Shown one piece after another: positions 22,661 through 33,348 of a stretch of 64,000 bases of DNA (positions are counted from its first letter, which is position 1; each line of letters begins with the position of its first letter). The stretch covers positions 106,752,881-106,816,880 of the forward strand of contig NC_058519.1 of NCBI RefSeq assembly GCF_904849725.1, given 5' to 3'. The notes beneath the pieces are model-generated. The model made no database searches and was not told where the DNA came from. It saw nothing but the letters and a program-made list of their open reading frames with translations. The translations under genes and the position numbers were made by a program. The DNA comes from Hordeum vulgare subsp. vulgare (lineage: Eukaryota; Streptophyta; Magnoliopsida; Poales; Poaceae).

Positions 22661-24810
22661 AGACCTTTGTCCAAAATGATAGCCAACAGGTTGCAGTTGC
22701 AGATCATGAAGTGTATTCACAAGAATGAGTATGGTTTCATCAAGTCTAGAACCATTCAAGATTGTGTTGGATGGACTCTGGAGTACCTGCACCAATGCCA
22801 TCAATCCAAGAAACCAATAGTTATTCTCAAACTGGATTTTGAAAAGGCATTTGATTCTGTGGAGCATGAGTTCATCTTTCAGATTCTCAAACACAAAGGT
22901 TTCAATGATAAATGGACACTCTAGGTACAACAGCTCCTAACATCTGGCTCCTCTTCTGTCCTGGTCAATGGTGTGCCTGGAAAGAAATTTATGTGCAAGA
23001 AAGGAGTCACGGAGGGAGATCCCATGTCCCCACTGCTTTTTGCTATTGCTGCTGATTTTTTACAGACCTTGGTTAGCCAACTCCTGATGGAGGGACTGAT
23101 TCAGCTGCTCATCCCTTGTCATGATAATGATTTCCCTATAGTCCAATATGTTGATGATACCCTTATCATCCTCCCTACTGATGAAACTCAGCTGTTACAG
23201 TTCAAGAAAATGCTCTTTCTTTTCTCCCAATCCACTGGACTACAAGTGAACTATCACAAATCTGCCCTTCTGCCTGTCAACACTTCTCCACAGCAACTCC
23301 AAGACCTGGCAAGCTCCATTGGCTACAAAGTGGGATCTTTGCCCTTCACATACCTTGGCCTTCCAATTGGGACAACTAAACCAAGAAACATTGATCTCAT
23401 GCCACTGGTTGACAACATGGAAAGAAGGCTGAGTGCTAGTTCATATTTCCTGGCCCAGGGGGGAAGGTTACAATATTTAAACTCAGCAGTGTCATTTGTT
23501 CCTATTTTTTTCCTATGCAGTTTGGATATCCCACCAGGCATACTGAAGCAGCTTGAAAGAATTCAGAGGAAATGTCTCTGGAGGGAAAATGGGAAAGATC
23601 ATGCACCCTGTCTTGCTGCCTGGAAATTGGTGTGCAGACCCAAAAATAATGGGGGATTAGGAATTATGAATCTGGCAATCCAGAATGAAGCCCTGCTGCT
23701 CAAGAATGTTGATAAATTTCTGAATCATGCTGTTATCCCAAGGGAACACTTACTATCATAACACAGTACCTCGGGGAACTGCTCTTTGTGGTTCTTTTTG
23801 GTGGAAGGATATCTACAAAAGGCTTGACAAGTTCAGATCAGTTACATATGTTCAGCCTAACAAGGGTGACTCTTTCCTGTTTTGGTCTGACTCCTGGTTG
23901 GTTGGAAACTCCACTAGGCCTCTGGCTGCTACATTTCAATGGTTATTCTCCTTTGTTGCTGATCCTTTCTGCACAGCTGAAGAAGTTTTTAAAGCTTTTT
24001 ATGATGAAAGTATGCTCTCCATGTTCCACTTGCCCCTCTCTGATCAAGCTTACCAGGAGCTACTTTCAGTCAAATCCCTGCTTCAAGCCCTGGATATTGA
24101 TCCCCAGTCCTCTGACAGATGGGTATGGGGAAAGGATGCTAAGGCCTACACAGCCGAGAGATACTATATTCATATTCACAACACTATTACACCAAACCCC
24201 TTGCTAAACTGCATCTCGAGGAGCTGTTGTACAATTTAGATCAAGATGTTTACCTGGATGCTCATCATGGATAGGCTTAACACCCAAGACATGCTTGAAC
24301 AACGTCACTGGAATGTTTCAGACTCCAATCTCTGTGTTCTATGCCATGGCAGCGTCAAAAAAGACAGAGATCACTTATTTTTCAACTGTCTTTTCAGCAC
24401 TAGGCTCTGGACCTACCTGCAGATCACATGGCAGGGTCCATCCATGTGGAGCGCTGCTGTAGCTGCTAAGAGAGACTTCTGTAACCCCTTTTTTGCTGAG
24501 GTGGTCTTCACTGCATGTTGGAACATCTGGACTGTCAGAAATGCCAAGGTTCTTAACCAGGAGCAGCCAAGGTTCAGAAAATGGAGATCTGGTTTCATCC
24601 ATGACATTTCCCTATTAGCTCTTAGGACTAAGGCTAGTTTCAGAAATGATCTCCTTAAATGGATTTCCTTTTTGCCTCCTTGAGGTTTGTACCCATAGCT
24701 ACCCATCCCCTTTGTACATTCTAAATTCTTCTTGTACATACTACTCTTATATATGGGAATAAAAGAAAAAAGGTTGTGGGGGGTTTTCCCTACAGTAGCC
24801 AGTCAAAAAA
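22661..24810 (+). mobile_element. 5'-truncated L1-type LINE
   Basis: The insertion sits in the Angela LTR between two copies of the 13-bp sequence aataacttattta (22648-22660 and 24811-24823), the long target duplication expected of target-primed reverse transcription. The 3' end has an AATAAA (24759-24764) and a short A tail. Only the second half of ORF2 is present, so the copy was born incomplete. Its strand is opposite to that of the host LTR. Confidence 0.9.
22667..24683 (+). pseudogene. LINE ORF2 fragment: reverse transcriptase and zinc-finger C-terminus
   Basis: The frame reads as non-LTR reverse transcriptase. It has [14 protein letters not shown], the GDPMSPLLFAI block, the catalytic VQYVDDT, then LPFTYLGLPIG and a C-terminal zf-RVT-like part with CVLCHGSVKKDRDHLFFNC. 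This enzyme nicks target DNA and copies LINE RNA in place. The endonuclease domain and the first RT motifs are missing. A TAG at 22922-22924 replaces a Trp codon by context, a frameshift occurs at about 23745, and a further TAG lies at 24237-24239. The protein is not functional. Confidence 0.9.
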
Positions 24811-24893
24811 AATAACTTATTTATCATTGCCTCTAGGGCATAATTCCAACAGAAGGTGTATGGCAACGACGGCGAGAACTCAGCGAAAGGCAG

Positions 24894-25477
24894 GCAGCTT
24901 TGCCTGAACTAGCTTGATAACTGTTGTTATACGAGAACTCAGCGAAAGGCAGGCAGTCTTCCCACTTCATGCCAAAAGAAATGACAGACGCTCTCAGCAT
25001 ATCCTCAACGACCTGATTGACTCTCTCCACTTTCCCACTAGTGTGAGGATGAAAAGTTGTGCTGAATCGTATCTTCGTACCCATCGCAGACTCAAAAGAG
25101 TCCCAGAACTTGGAAGTGAAGATACTTCCGCGATCCGAAGAAACCAACATAGGCATGCCGTGCAAAGATACTATCCTGGAAGTGTACAGCTCTACAAGCT
25201 GAGCTGCCGAGATTAATTCCTTGACTGGGAGAAAATGAGCCACTTTACTCAACTTGTCGATGACGATGAAGATGGCATCGTTGCTCTTCTTGGACTTCGG
25301 AAACTCGGTGACGAAATCCATCTCAATATGGTCGAACTTCCACTCGGGAATGGGCAATGGATGCAAAAGACCCGTTGGACGTTGATGCTCTACTTTCACC
25401 CTTCGACATACATCACATTCATTTGCGAACTGAGCAATATCACGCTTCATGCGAGTCCACCAGAAGGTCTGTTTCAA
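24894..25477 (-). pseudogene. Gypsy integrase fragment (copy L1)
   Basis: The minus strand reads [17 protein letters not shown], the CDVCRR half of the zinc-binding region, MDFVTEF, SSDRGSIFTSKFW (second catalytic Asp retained) and ends at NNSYQASSGKA. The last part of integrase, the chromodomain, and the start of the 3' LTR are deleted. At about 24876-24956 a block ending gcgaaaggcaggcag occurs twice, at the joint with LTR sequence. It is joined head-to-head with copy B on its right. Confidence 0.85.
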
Positions 25478-25827
25478 GTCCTCATTTTCTCCCAGTCAAG
25501 GAATCAATCTTGGCAGCTCAGCATGCAGAGCTGTGCACTTCCAGGATAGTATCTTTGCACGGCGTGCCTATGTTGATTCCTTCGGATCACGGAAGTATAT
25601 TCACTTCCATGTTCTGGGACTCGTTTCAGTCTGTGATGGGTACGAAGATACGATTCAGCACAGCTTTTCATCCTCAGACTAGTGGGCAAGTGGAGAGAGT
25701 CAATCAGGTCCTTGAGGATATGCTGAGAGCCTGTGTCATTTATTTTGGCATGAAGTGGGAAGACTGCCTGCCTTTCGCTGAGTTCTCATATAACAACAGT
25801 TATCAAGCTAGTTCAGGCAAAGCTCCA
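24894..25827. repeat. Inverted repeat formed by two integrase fragments
   Basis: The arms at about 24894-25239 (minus) and 25482-25827 (plus) encode the same integrase stretch in opposite orientation, about 346 bp each, with a spacer of about 242 bp. Transcripts through both could fold into a long hairpin. Confidence 0.8.
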
Positions 25828-26442
25828 TTTGAGATTCTCTATGGCAGGAAGTGTCGTACCCCGCTCAACTGGTCCGAGACCGGCGAGCATCAGATTCTTG
25901 GGAATGACTTGATAGAAGAAGCTGAAGAGATGTGTCGGGTCATTCGGGATAATCTTAGAGCAGCGCAGTCCCGTTAGAAGAGCTACTATGATAGCAAGCA
26001 TCGTGACATGTCTTATGAGCTGGATGACTTCATCTATCTCAAAGTATCTCCTATGAAGGGCACACAACATTTTGGCATCAAAGGAAAGCTTGCTCCTCGC
26101 TTCGTTGGTCCTTTCAGAGTTGTTGGCAAGAGAGGCGACCTTGCGTATCAGCTTGAGCTCCCTTCAAACTTTGCAAATGTGCATGACGTATTCCATGTCT
26201 CTCAGCTCCGGAGATGCTTAAAGACTCCCGAGGACACAGTTCATCTTCAAGACATCGACCTTCAACCCGACCTATCCTATCGTGAGCATCCAGTTGTGGT
26301 TCTCGAGGCGACTGAGCGCAAGACCCGCAACAAATCAATCAAATTTCTCAAGGTGAAGTTGTCACACCATTCCAATAAAGATGCCACTTGGGAACAGGAG
26401 GATCACCTCCGTTCCGAATTCCCAGAGTTCTTTCAGTCCTAG
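25482..26442 (+). pseudogene. Gypsy integrase C-terminal half and chromodomain (copy B)
   Basis: The frame starts within integrase ([10 protein letters not shown]), has SDHGSIFTSMFW where other copies have SDRG, continues through the GKAPFEILYGRKCRTP block, and ends with a chromodomain-like tail (HVSQLRRCLKTPED ... ATWEQEDHLRSEFPEFF). Chromodomains guide chromovirus integration to particular chromatin. A CAG-to-TAG change at 25976-25978 interrupts it. Everything before the middle of integrase is absent. It is followed by a full-length LTR. Confidence 0.9.
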
Positions 26443-27283
26443 ATCTCGGGACGAGATCTTTTTGTAGTGTGGGAGAGTTTCTAATGCCCCAGAGTGTAAC
26501 TTGCCATATTTGGTACCTTCATGTATGTGGGTCCATCATGTCATTGCGTTGTGAGGTATATACTTGTGTTATTTCATGTGATATTACCTTGCCTCCCCTT
26601 TGCATTCATGCATCCATATCATCCATGCCTTATTTGTGTTTGTTGTTGTTGTGGATCCATGTATGTGGTTGTGATGTTGATGTGCTATGTGATGATGAAG
26701 TGGTGTATTTGAAAATTGGGTTGCAACTATGTTAGGTTTCAACTAGGTTTTAAACACCCCCCCCCTTCTCTATTTCTCAAGCTCAAGTTTTACTTGCTAT
26801 AACCCTCGTTCAAAAATGTAGCTCATTTAGAGTGATTTGTGGTGGATGTGGTGCTAGGTCTTATGTGTTTTGAATATATGTTTGAGAGGGGTAGATATTC
26901 ACAAAACAGTTTATTTAATTCTGTTTTGTAAATATTTAAGTGCTCTAAAAATCCTCTTTTCGTTTTATTTTATTGGGTCATAATTCCCTTATGACTAGGG
27001 GCATTTTTGTTTTATTTTAGGGTCAACAGTGTTGCCTGTGTGTTTTCATTTGTCTCTGTTTTGTTTTTAAATAGAAAAACCCCAGTGGGTTTTTCCTTTC
27101 TTACTTGGCGCCTTCGAGTGGGCCTCCTCCTCCTCGCTGGCCGAGTAGCCCCTCGCGCGGCATCCCGCTCCTGTTGACACCGTCTTCTTCTTCCCCCTCC
27201 TTTCCGTCAGTCCGACAGAAAGAGCGCGACATAAAGAGCCGACGTCGTGGCTCACAGACGTCAAGGCGGCCTCCCTCGCCCTC

Positions 27284-27290
27284 TATTTAA
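27284..27290 (+). promoter_or_regulatory. Candidate TATA box of the gypsy LTR
   Basis: TATTTAA lies in a GC-rich setting (ccctctatttaatccttgg) that is conserved in the other LTRs, near 38313 and 58572 (plus) and 45138 (minus). It is the best core promoter candidate by position and conservation. The transcript start was not determined. Confidence 0.4.
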
Positions 27291-27483
27291 TCCTTGGCAT
27301 GCGTGCCCAGGCTAGGTTTCCTCCAAGCCGTCGCCACCTCCTTCCTCTTCCTCCTCCCTCTCCCTGGATCGACAGTAGGTGGGCCGAGCTCCTCCTCCGC
27401 GATGGCCGATCCGTGATGAGCATGTCGCCGTCGTTGCCCTACACTTTCTTCCTCTCCAAGTAGTCCAAGAGCACGCGGGACCT

Positions 27484-27680
27484 CAGGAGAGTGTGTTCCC
27501 ATAGCTAATCATCGTCGATCGCCCCTCCTTCCACTACTTCCTCATCGACCCCTTCCGCTCTGACGACCACCTCCGCAATGGATCCTTCCTCGACGTCCCC
27601 TTCTTCCTCTCCGACAGGCGCGCCGTCCTCGACCAGTGGGCGAGAAGCAAGACTCCTCCCCCTTCCCCTGTCGGCAAATC
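27484..27680 (+). other. Conserved small reading frame inside the gypsy LTR
   Basis: In the LTR sense direction a frame of about 65-70 codons contains FHYFLIDPFRSDDHLRNGSF and LDVPFFLSDRRA. Related frames are open at 58798-58985 (plus) and 44732-44953 (minus). I do not recognise a protein family. The same DNA has an antisense frame of 136 codons in two copies (27505-27915 minus, 20352-20762 plus), which could be a by-product of GC-rich codon structure. Confidence 0.35.
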
Positions 27681-27945
27681 GAGCATAGAGCCGTACCAGC
27701 GCTGTTGTATTCTCTCTGTCGCTGGCGCCCTCGCGTGCTCGTGGAGCAGTAGCTGTAGGGAATCTCACGACGAGTTTAGTGATGGAATGGGTTCGTGGGA
27801 GTTCCCTCTTCCTCCCAGTGATGAGCCCGTGCTCAATTTGTAATGGATCGCCGGCGGTGACCTTCCCCTGTTCCGGCCATCGTCGGGCTGTAGCAGATCT
27901 AGAGGGGTTGCTCAAAAGAGCAGAGTCCCCATCTCTGTTAACAAT

Positions 27946-28023
27946 CGAACGCGCAACGCGGTGGTAGGTGGGGTTTTGCTTATTGGTAGGTCGTGGATTC
28001 GAGCCCCCTCAGCGCCCCTTTTT
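27946..28023 (+). other. tRNA-like unit 1 within the LTR
   Basis: A box-A-like stretch (cgcggtggtagg, 27957) is followed 38 bases later by a box-B-like ggattcgagcc (27995) and a T5 run (28019). In other LTRs box B is ggttcgagccc and can form a T-arm with a 7-base loop. No acceptor stem is evident, so it is not a tRNA gene. It resembles the pol III promoter head of a tRNA-derived SINE. Confidence 0.45.
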
Positions 28024-28085
28024 GGTGATTTGTTTTCGGGCACACTAGCAGCGGAGGCAAACATACCCTGTTTGCCTTCCTCTAT

Positions 28086-28173
28086 CTCTCGAGCCAAGAG
28101 CAATAGCGCAGTGGTTGTGCCAGTGTGTGGTGTGCAGCAGGTTTGGGGTTCGATCCCCAAGCCACCCCTTTTT
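28086..28173 (+). other. tRNA-like unit 2 within the LTR
   Basis: tagcgcagtggttgtgc (28104) and ggttcgatcccc (28147) stand 43 bases apart, close to the A-to-B box distance in tRNA genes, and T5 follows at 28169. The T-arm stem (tggggttcgatcccca) is perfect. Counterparts are at about 39127-39210 (plus), and 20100-20170 and 44270-44340 (minus). Confidence 0.5.
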
Positions 28174-28269
28174 GTTTTGTTATTTTTCTTTTGCTGATTT
28201 TTAGTTTCTTTGATTGTTATTTGCTTGGGCAGCAATATTTTGTTGCCTAAGATATTTAAACTAGTAGGT

Positions 28270-28960
28270 TTTCCCCTTGCTTAGTTAGTGTGCATGTGTA
28301 GGGATTAGTGGTGTTAGTGTATGTATGTATGAGGTGTTTGCTTGTGTGGTGCAAGCACCCAAGGGATTGTGTAGCTGTATGTATTCACGTGTGTGTAGGT
28401 GTGCTTGTGCATATGTGCACTAGTGCATGTGTAGGAGTAGAGTGTGTTGTGTTTGCAAGCACACCCATGTGTGAGTGTGTGTATGTTTAATGTATGTGAG
28501 TGTGAGCTCATAAGCATGTGTAGGTGCTAGTGTGTGTATGCTTGATGTATATATGTGTGTTTGTGTGCATGTGTGTGTCTGTGTTGTGTTTGCAAGCACA
28601 CTCATGTGTGAGTGTGTGTATGTTTAATGTATGTGAGTGTGAGCTCATAAGCATGTGTAGGTGCTAGTGTGTGTATGCTTGATGTATGTATGTGTGTTTG
28701 TGTGCATGTGTGTGTGTGACACACACATGCCCAAGGCATGGTTTTGCCTTAGTGAGCACTTGTGTACAAGCATGCATGTGTGTGTGTGTTAGAAACTAGC
28801 ATGTGTAGGTGTGTGTGCTTGAGCACTTGTGATGCTAGCATGTGTGTGTGTGTGGTGGTGTGTTAAGGCACATGAACATGAGGTCTACCCCTGATGTGCA
28901 CCATTGGAGTGGTGAGTGTGTGCAAGTGCATGTGTAGGTGATCAACTAGTGAGTAACATA
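28270..28960 (+). repeat. GT-rich low-complexity tract of the LTR
   Basis: Long runs of alternating GT with interspersed gcatgtg and gtatg units, conserved in all long LTRs (39300-39830 plus; 19450-19980 and 43620-44150 minus). Here one unit of about 140 bp (around 28455 and 28597) is duplicated. Open frames in it are composition artefacts. Confidence 0.85.
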
Positions 28961-30909
28961 TGTGATATGGCACTATTTGAGACTATCTGATTCCATGTAC
29001 TTTTTCATCTTAGCTTTGGGCCTATTTTTTCTATGCAAGTACCGAAGTATTATATATGTTTTTGGGGTAGAATCTTCCCAGGAATCCATTGGTGGAATCA
29101 AATTTCACTTTGGAACACTTTATGGAAATGTCATTTTCTGTTTTGATGATTTTTTTAGAGCTTGGTGCCATGTGATGTGATGATCATAAGAGGATGATTC
29201 CTTGATGTGGCAGTAGTGGGTGAACCCCTCTACAGCATGGTGGTTTTTTTTATGCTTAGGAGTTTGTATGTGCAAGTTGTGCCTTGTCAAAGTAGGCATG
29301 TGGCTGAAATTGTCAGCTTGGTGAAAATCTGTGATTTTCACCAAGTCTGAGAACATGATGTTATTTTATGCCCTTGTAGTTGTGGTTGCAAAAGTTCCTG
29401 TGTTGGGAATCAGCCCTTGCAATCAACTAGAGAGTTGGAGCTTTTGTGTTTGTCTAGCTCTCTGTCAATTTTCATGCACTTTCACTTCCTATAGATATTG
29501 TTTTGGAGGCTGTCAAAATATGTTATTTTTGTCCAAGTTAGCATCTGTAGATCTTTCTGTGTGTAACTCCTTTGTATTATCTTCTTGCTCATGCTTGTAG
29601 AGCTTTTGAATAGCTTTTGCCCCATATCTTGTTTGGCACATTTGGGTGGTTGTAGGTGCTTTGCATGTTGCTCTCAAACTACTATGATGTTGTTTAGGAC
29701 ATAATGCATAGTTTTGTTGTTTTGAAGCTTGTGAGTGCACAGTTGGTGGTGTGGTGAGTTTCTTTGCATCCCACCTATACTTGTTTGTTTGGTCATGTGG
29801 CAACCTGGGAATACCAGAAGTATGCCAATCAGGAGTCCTTGTGCTAGGTTTGATCCGTAGGACTCCATTTCTTGTTTTGTAATTTCTGGTTGATCCGTAG
29901 GTCCGTTCTCAACGTTCTTTATATGCCAATCGGGGTCGTCGACACGACGGGAGGTCCTACTAGTCTTGTCTTACCTGAGCGATATATCTTGCGTATAAGA
30001 ATCCCAGTGAAGCTTTGGTTCTCCCAAGAGTTGAGGTTTTCCTATAAGAAATCCGACGAGATCACGAGATTCGTGATAGAGGATTACTTTGCGACCCGTG
30101 ACCGTTTGAGATGGACTAATTGGAGCACCCCTGCAGGGTTTAATCTTTTGGAAAGCCGTGCCCGCGGTTATGTGGCAACATGGATTATTTGTTAACACCC
30201 GGTTATAGATAACTTGAACTAATTCTAATAAAACTGCCAACCGTGTGCGTAACCGTGACTGTCCCCTTCGAAGACCTCTCTTAGATCGGGTACATGGTGG
30301 GGTTATGTTTGACATAGGTAGGTGTTCAGGAGCACTTAGTGATCACCTAGTCTTCGACCGCTCACGTTGACCACCACAACTATAACTTTGGTCTTCGTAA
30401 GTTAGCCACCATAAATGCTTAGGATGCTGCAACCTAAACACTGAACCTTCCTTACCTAATAACTTGACTAGTTTCGGTACCAAGGTCAAAGATTGTTGAG
30501 TCCCCGCGGCTCACGGATTACTTCAACCCCCCAACAGGTACAGGTACGCCCGACACAGGCGATCCCGATGGCATGCAGCTAGCGTCGCAGTACGATGAGG
30601 AGAATGACCGCCTGTACGTGAAATATCCAGAAGACTGAGGCCGTGGTCGTGATCGTGGGCAAGCATGAGGGATAACATAGCCTTTTTCTTATGTTATGTA
30701 GTCCATAGCGGAACTACCTTGTCTGAATAAATGTGTGGACGTAAACTCTGATATTATCTATGTAAGATGGAAAATGATTCCCTATTTGTCATTCTTAAAT
30801 TATGTATGTGCTATGTTTATCTTGCTTGCGAAACGCATAAATGCGCTTCTTTCCATTTTGGGGCATCACCCCCTAAATCGGAAAGGACATCATCTTATAC
30901 GTTACAAGT

Positions 30910-30923
30910 TGGTAATCAGAGCC
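30910..30923 (+). promoter_or_regulatory. Primer binding site of copy A (variant)
   Basis: TGGTAATCAGAGCC follows the LTR end after three bases. Compared with the canonical iMet-type site TGGTATCAGAGC it has one extra A. Copy C has the same variant, while the sites next to L1 and L2 lack the extra A. Confidence 0.65.
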
Positions 30924-31968
30924 TTACGACCATAGGAGCCTTTGTGTGATCGTACTTGGCCGAGTCGAGTCTAGTAAAATGTTTTGAGTCTTAGTTGTAT
31001 TGGAGAGTAGGTTTCTTTTTCTCCTCTTCCATGCTCTGGTGAGGTTCTCATCTTAGGAAATCTTAATTCTGCTCCTCTTCTTGGTCAAAAAAAAATTAGG
31101 ATCACGCGGGTATTTTGAAATCTATAGGATATCGATGTGACGGAGTTCTGTCTTGGTGCCTCGTGTGTGCCTTGATTTCTTCCGGGGAGTTGAGCTCCAG
31201 GGGATTCTTGTGCACATGGCCATCATTCAGATTTCTGAGTATCTCAGAACGAAGGATGTTCGTTATTGCTTCAATACTAGTAGTGGCGAGTTAACCCCGA
31301 TGTCCCCAGTACTCGTGCAGATTGTTTGGGAGTACTGCCATACTTTGTATCGTTGTGATCACGAGGGTCTCTAGTAGATGAAGGTCCGAGATTGCGGTTA
31401 TGTGTTGACGGATGTGATACATTGGACGGATTAGTATAGGAGTTGTGTGAATGTTACTCCATGTATCCGTGTGCCAGATTGCATGACCAGATATTTCGGG
31501 AATTCTTAGGTGGGATATCAAGTAGTGACTTATAGGACAATCTTCCTACAGATGCATGATGTGAGGTTGGGATTTGACATTCAGTGGGTACGTTTGTTCA
31601 CGGTCGTCTTACAACGGTTCTCGTTGTGTCTTAAAGAGTCCTTGTAGCTTGCTACGACTCGGGGATGCTTCGTAAGTCGTGTGCACTGCCTTGCAGAGGA
31701 TGGCTACTGTAAATTCGAGCTCGTGCGATCTTATCCACGAAGATATCGGATGAAATCTCGATCATACGTTTGTTCCGAGAAGTTCTAGCTCATACTTGTT
31801 TCCAACTGGTCTTAATCAGAATTTTGTCGACAGTCACTTTGAGGAAGCATTCTTACTATTTTTGTTCGAGTGCAATTGCTAATAATCCTGTTCAGATATT
31901 CCTGCCTTTTTGATTCAGCTTTACCCTTCAATTTTATTCTGTGGGCTAATGTGTTGTCCGTCTTCAGG
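30924..31968 (+). other. Leader of gypsy copy A
   Basis: This is about 1 kb between the primer binding site and the gag start, alignable with the leader of copy C (48892-49188 and 52557-53301). It has no long conserved frame and is probably untranslated. Confidence 0.6.
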
Positions 31969-33348
31969 ATGGCTCCACCAACTCGTCAGAATCCAGGTCG
32001 TGAGGGTGCTGAGATGCCGCCACCACCCCCTCCACCAGAAAATCCTCCGCCGCCGTCTCCTCCTGCAGAGGCTTGGCAAGTGGTGATGGCTGCTACAAAT
32101 GCAAACACTCAGATGATGATACAGTTGTTGCAAGAGAGGACCAATCCGCAGCAAGGCAACTTCAACCATGGTGGCAATCAGTTTGCTAATCTGAGTCAGT
32201 TCCTGTCAAATCAGCCGAAGACCTTCACCTTGTGTGACCAGCCGTTTGACACTGAGGATTGGATTCGGGACATGAACAAGCAATTTGAATGCAACAATGT
32301 CCGTCCAGAGGATTTCGTCAAGTTTGCAACATTCCAGCTGAAGGGGCAAGGATCTATCTAGTGGCAGCAGTTGAAGGATTCCAGGGGTGCGAGAGTGATC
32401 ACTTGGGATGAGTTCTGCAGAGACTTCAGGTCCCACTACATCCCGTATAGCTTTGTGGAGGAGATGCGTGAGAAGTTCAGGCGCTTGAAGCAAGGTGGTA
32501 ACTCTGTGTACAAGTACAACGTTGAGTTCCATCAGCTAGCCCAATATGCCTTGCAAGACATTCCAGATGAGAAGGGCAAGATCTATCAGTTCAGAGGTGG
32601 TTGGAAAGAGGATTTGCAGCTAGCCCTTGCTTTGCACGATCCTGAGGAGTTCGATAAGTTCTACAACTTAGCTCTAAGGGCTGAGGCAGCTTTGCTCAGG
32701 GTGGAGAATTCAAAGAAGCGCTTCAGAGATTCCAGCTCGTCTCCCTCAACCCAGGTGGTTCAGAAGCAACAGAAATATTGGGTGTCTCCTCCTCCTCCTC
32801 GGCACACGCAGCAGTTCAAGCAATCAGGCGGCCATGGTTCTTCCCACCCACCCAACCCAGCTTTCCAGCAGAGGTTTCATCAGAAGAAGCAAGGGCCTCC
32901 TCAGACACAGTACCGTCAACCGGTAGATGTTACTTGTCACAAGTGTGGGCAGAAGGGTCAGTATGCCAACAAGTGCAATTCTCAGCTGGTTCTTCCGCCT
33001 CCTCCTCCAGGCAAACCTCCAAGCAATGCTATCGTGAAGTTCAACCCCAGGTCTGCTAGAGTCAACATGGTGAATGCAGCTGAAGCAGATAACTCGTCAG
33101 ATGTGATTATGGGTAACCTCCTCATTAATGATATTCCTGCTAAGGTTTTATTTGATTCGGCTGCATCGGATTGCTTCATCTCCAAGCCTTTCATTGCTAA
33201 GCATGACATTCCCGCAATTCACTTGGATAGTCCTTTCTGCATGGTTTTTCCGGGAATGCATATGAGTTCTCACATGTTGGTTCCGGATGTTTCTGTCAAG
33301 ATGGGGATTATGCTTTTCTGGTGTCTCCTATTGTCTTGGCAATTCTGA
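31969..33348 (+). pseudogene. Gypsy gag and protease (copy A)
   Basis: The ATG at 31969 is shared with copy C. A Pro-rich N-terminus is followed by the retrotransposon gag core (FDTEDWIRDMNKQFEC) and a zinc knuckle, then protease. Gag forms the particle and binds RNA; protease processes the polyprotein. Damage: TAG at 32359-32361 in place of the TGG of copy C, zinc knuckle CHKCGQKGQYANKC with Gln instead of the His ligand, protease DSA where copy C has DSG, and a frameshift at about 33310. The protein cannot be made intact and would lack two key sites. Confidence 0.9.

Larger units (their letters stand above)
20824..24851 (-). mobile_element. Angela-type solo LTR, split by a LINE
   Basis: The element starts TGTTGGGGAACATCGC and ends CATAATTCCAACA (minus-strand Angela LTR). 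It is flanked by a perfect 5-bp target-site duplication, gaagg (20819-20823 and 24852-24856). Removing the LINE (22661-24810) and one LINE target duplicate leaves about 1.87 kb. No copia internal sequence is present. Confidence 0.9.
16486..24873 (-). mobile_element. Gypsy long LTR (copy L1), with nested Angela LTR and LINE
   Basis: The LTR runs leftward on the minus strand and ends ...GACGTCACA at 16486. It includes the paired tRNA-like units at 20100-20310 and the CA-rich tract at 19450-19980. An Angela LTR splits it at 20824-24851. The first roughly 1 kb of the LTR is missing, so at about 24873 the LTR passes directly into integrase sequence of the same strand. Since int precedes it in its own orientation, it is a 3' LTR, yet a primer binding site follows it. 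No gene of its own is supported. Confidence 0.8.
26480..30906 (+). mobile_element. Gypsy long LTR shared by copies B and A
   Basis: This LTR starts (t)ctaatgcccc, where others have TGTAATGCCCC, and ends ACGTTACA before the primer binding site of copy A. Its length of 4427 bp is short by about 1 kb compared with L2, because a block is missing at about 29935. It follows the chromodomain of B and precedes the leader of A, so it serves both as 3' LTR of B and 5' LTR of A. It holds a TATA-like box, two tRNA-like units and a long GT-rich tract. Confidence 0.85.

Noticed and set aside
25504..25689. Antisense frames opposite integrase and RT (also 24914-25216, 36269-36547, 46932-47210, 48159-48917, 56814-57116)
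   Set aside because: They mirror the coding strand of the gypsy pol and appear in each copy. The sense strand carries the recognised domains.
26521..26712. Cys-rich 63-codon frame at the LTR start, recurring at 37582, 45710 and 57814
   Set aside because: It is conserved because the LTR copies are similar. It lies in the U3 start, has no domain, and is rich in Cys/Val from TGT/GTT repeats.
28104..28173. Genuine tRNA gene in the gypsy LTR
   Set aside because: Box A, box B and the T-arm are present, but there is no acceptor stem or clear anticodon arm. Kept only as a tRNA-like unit.
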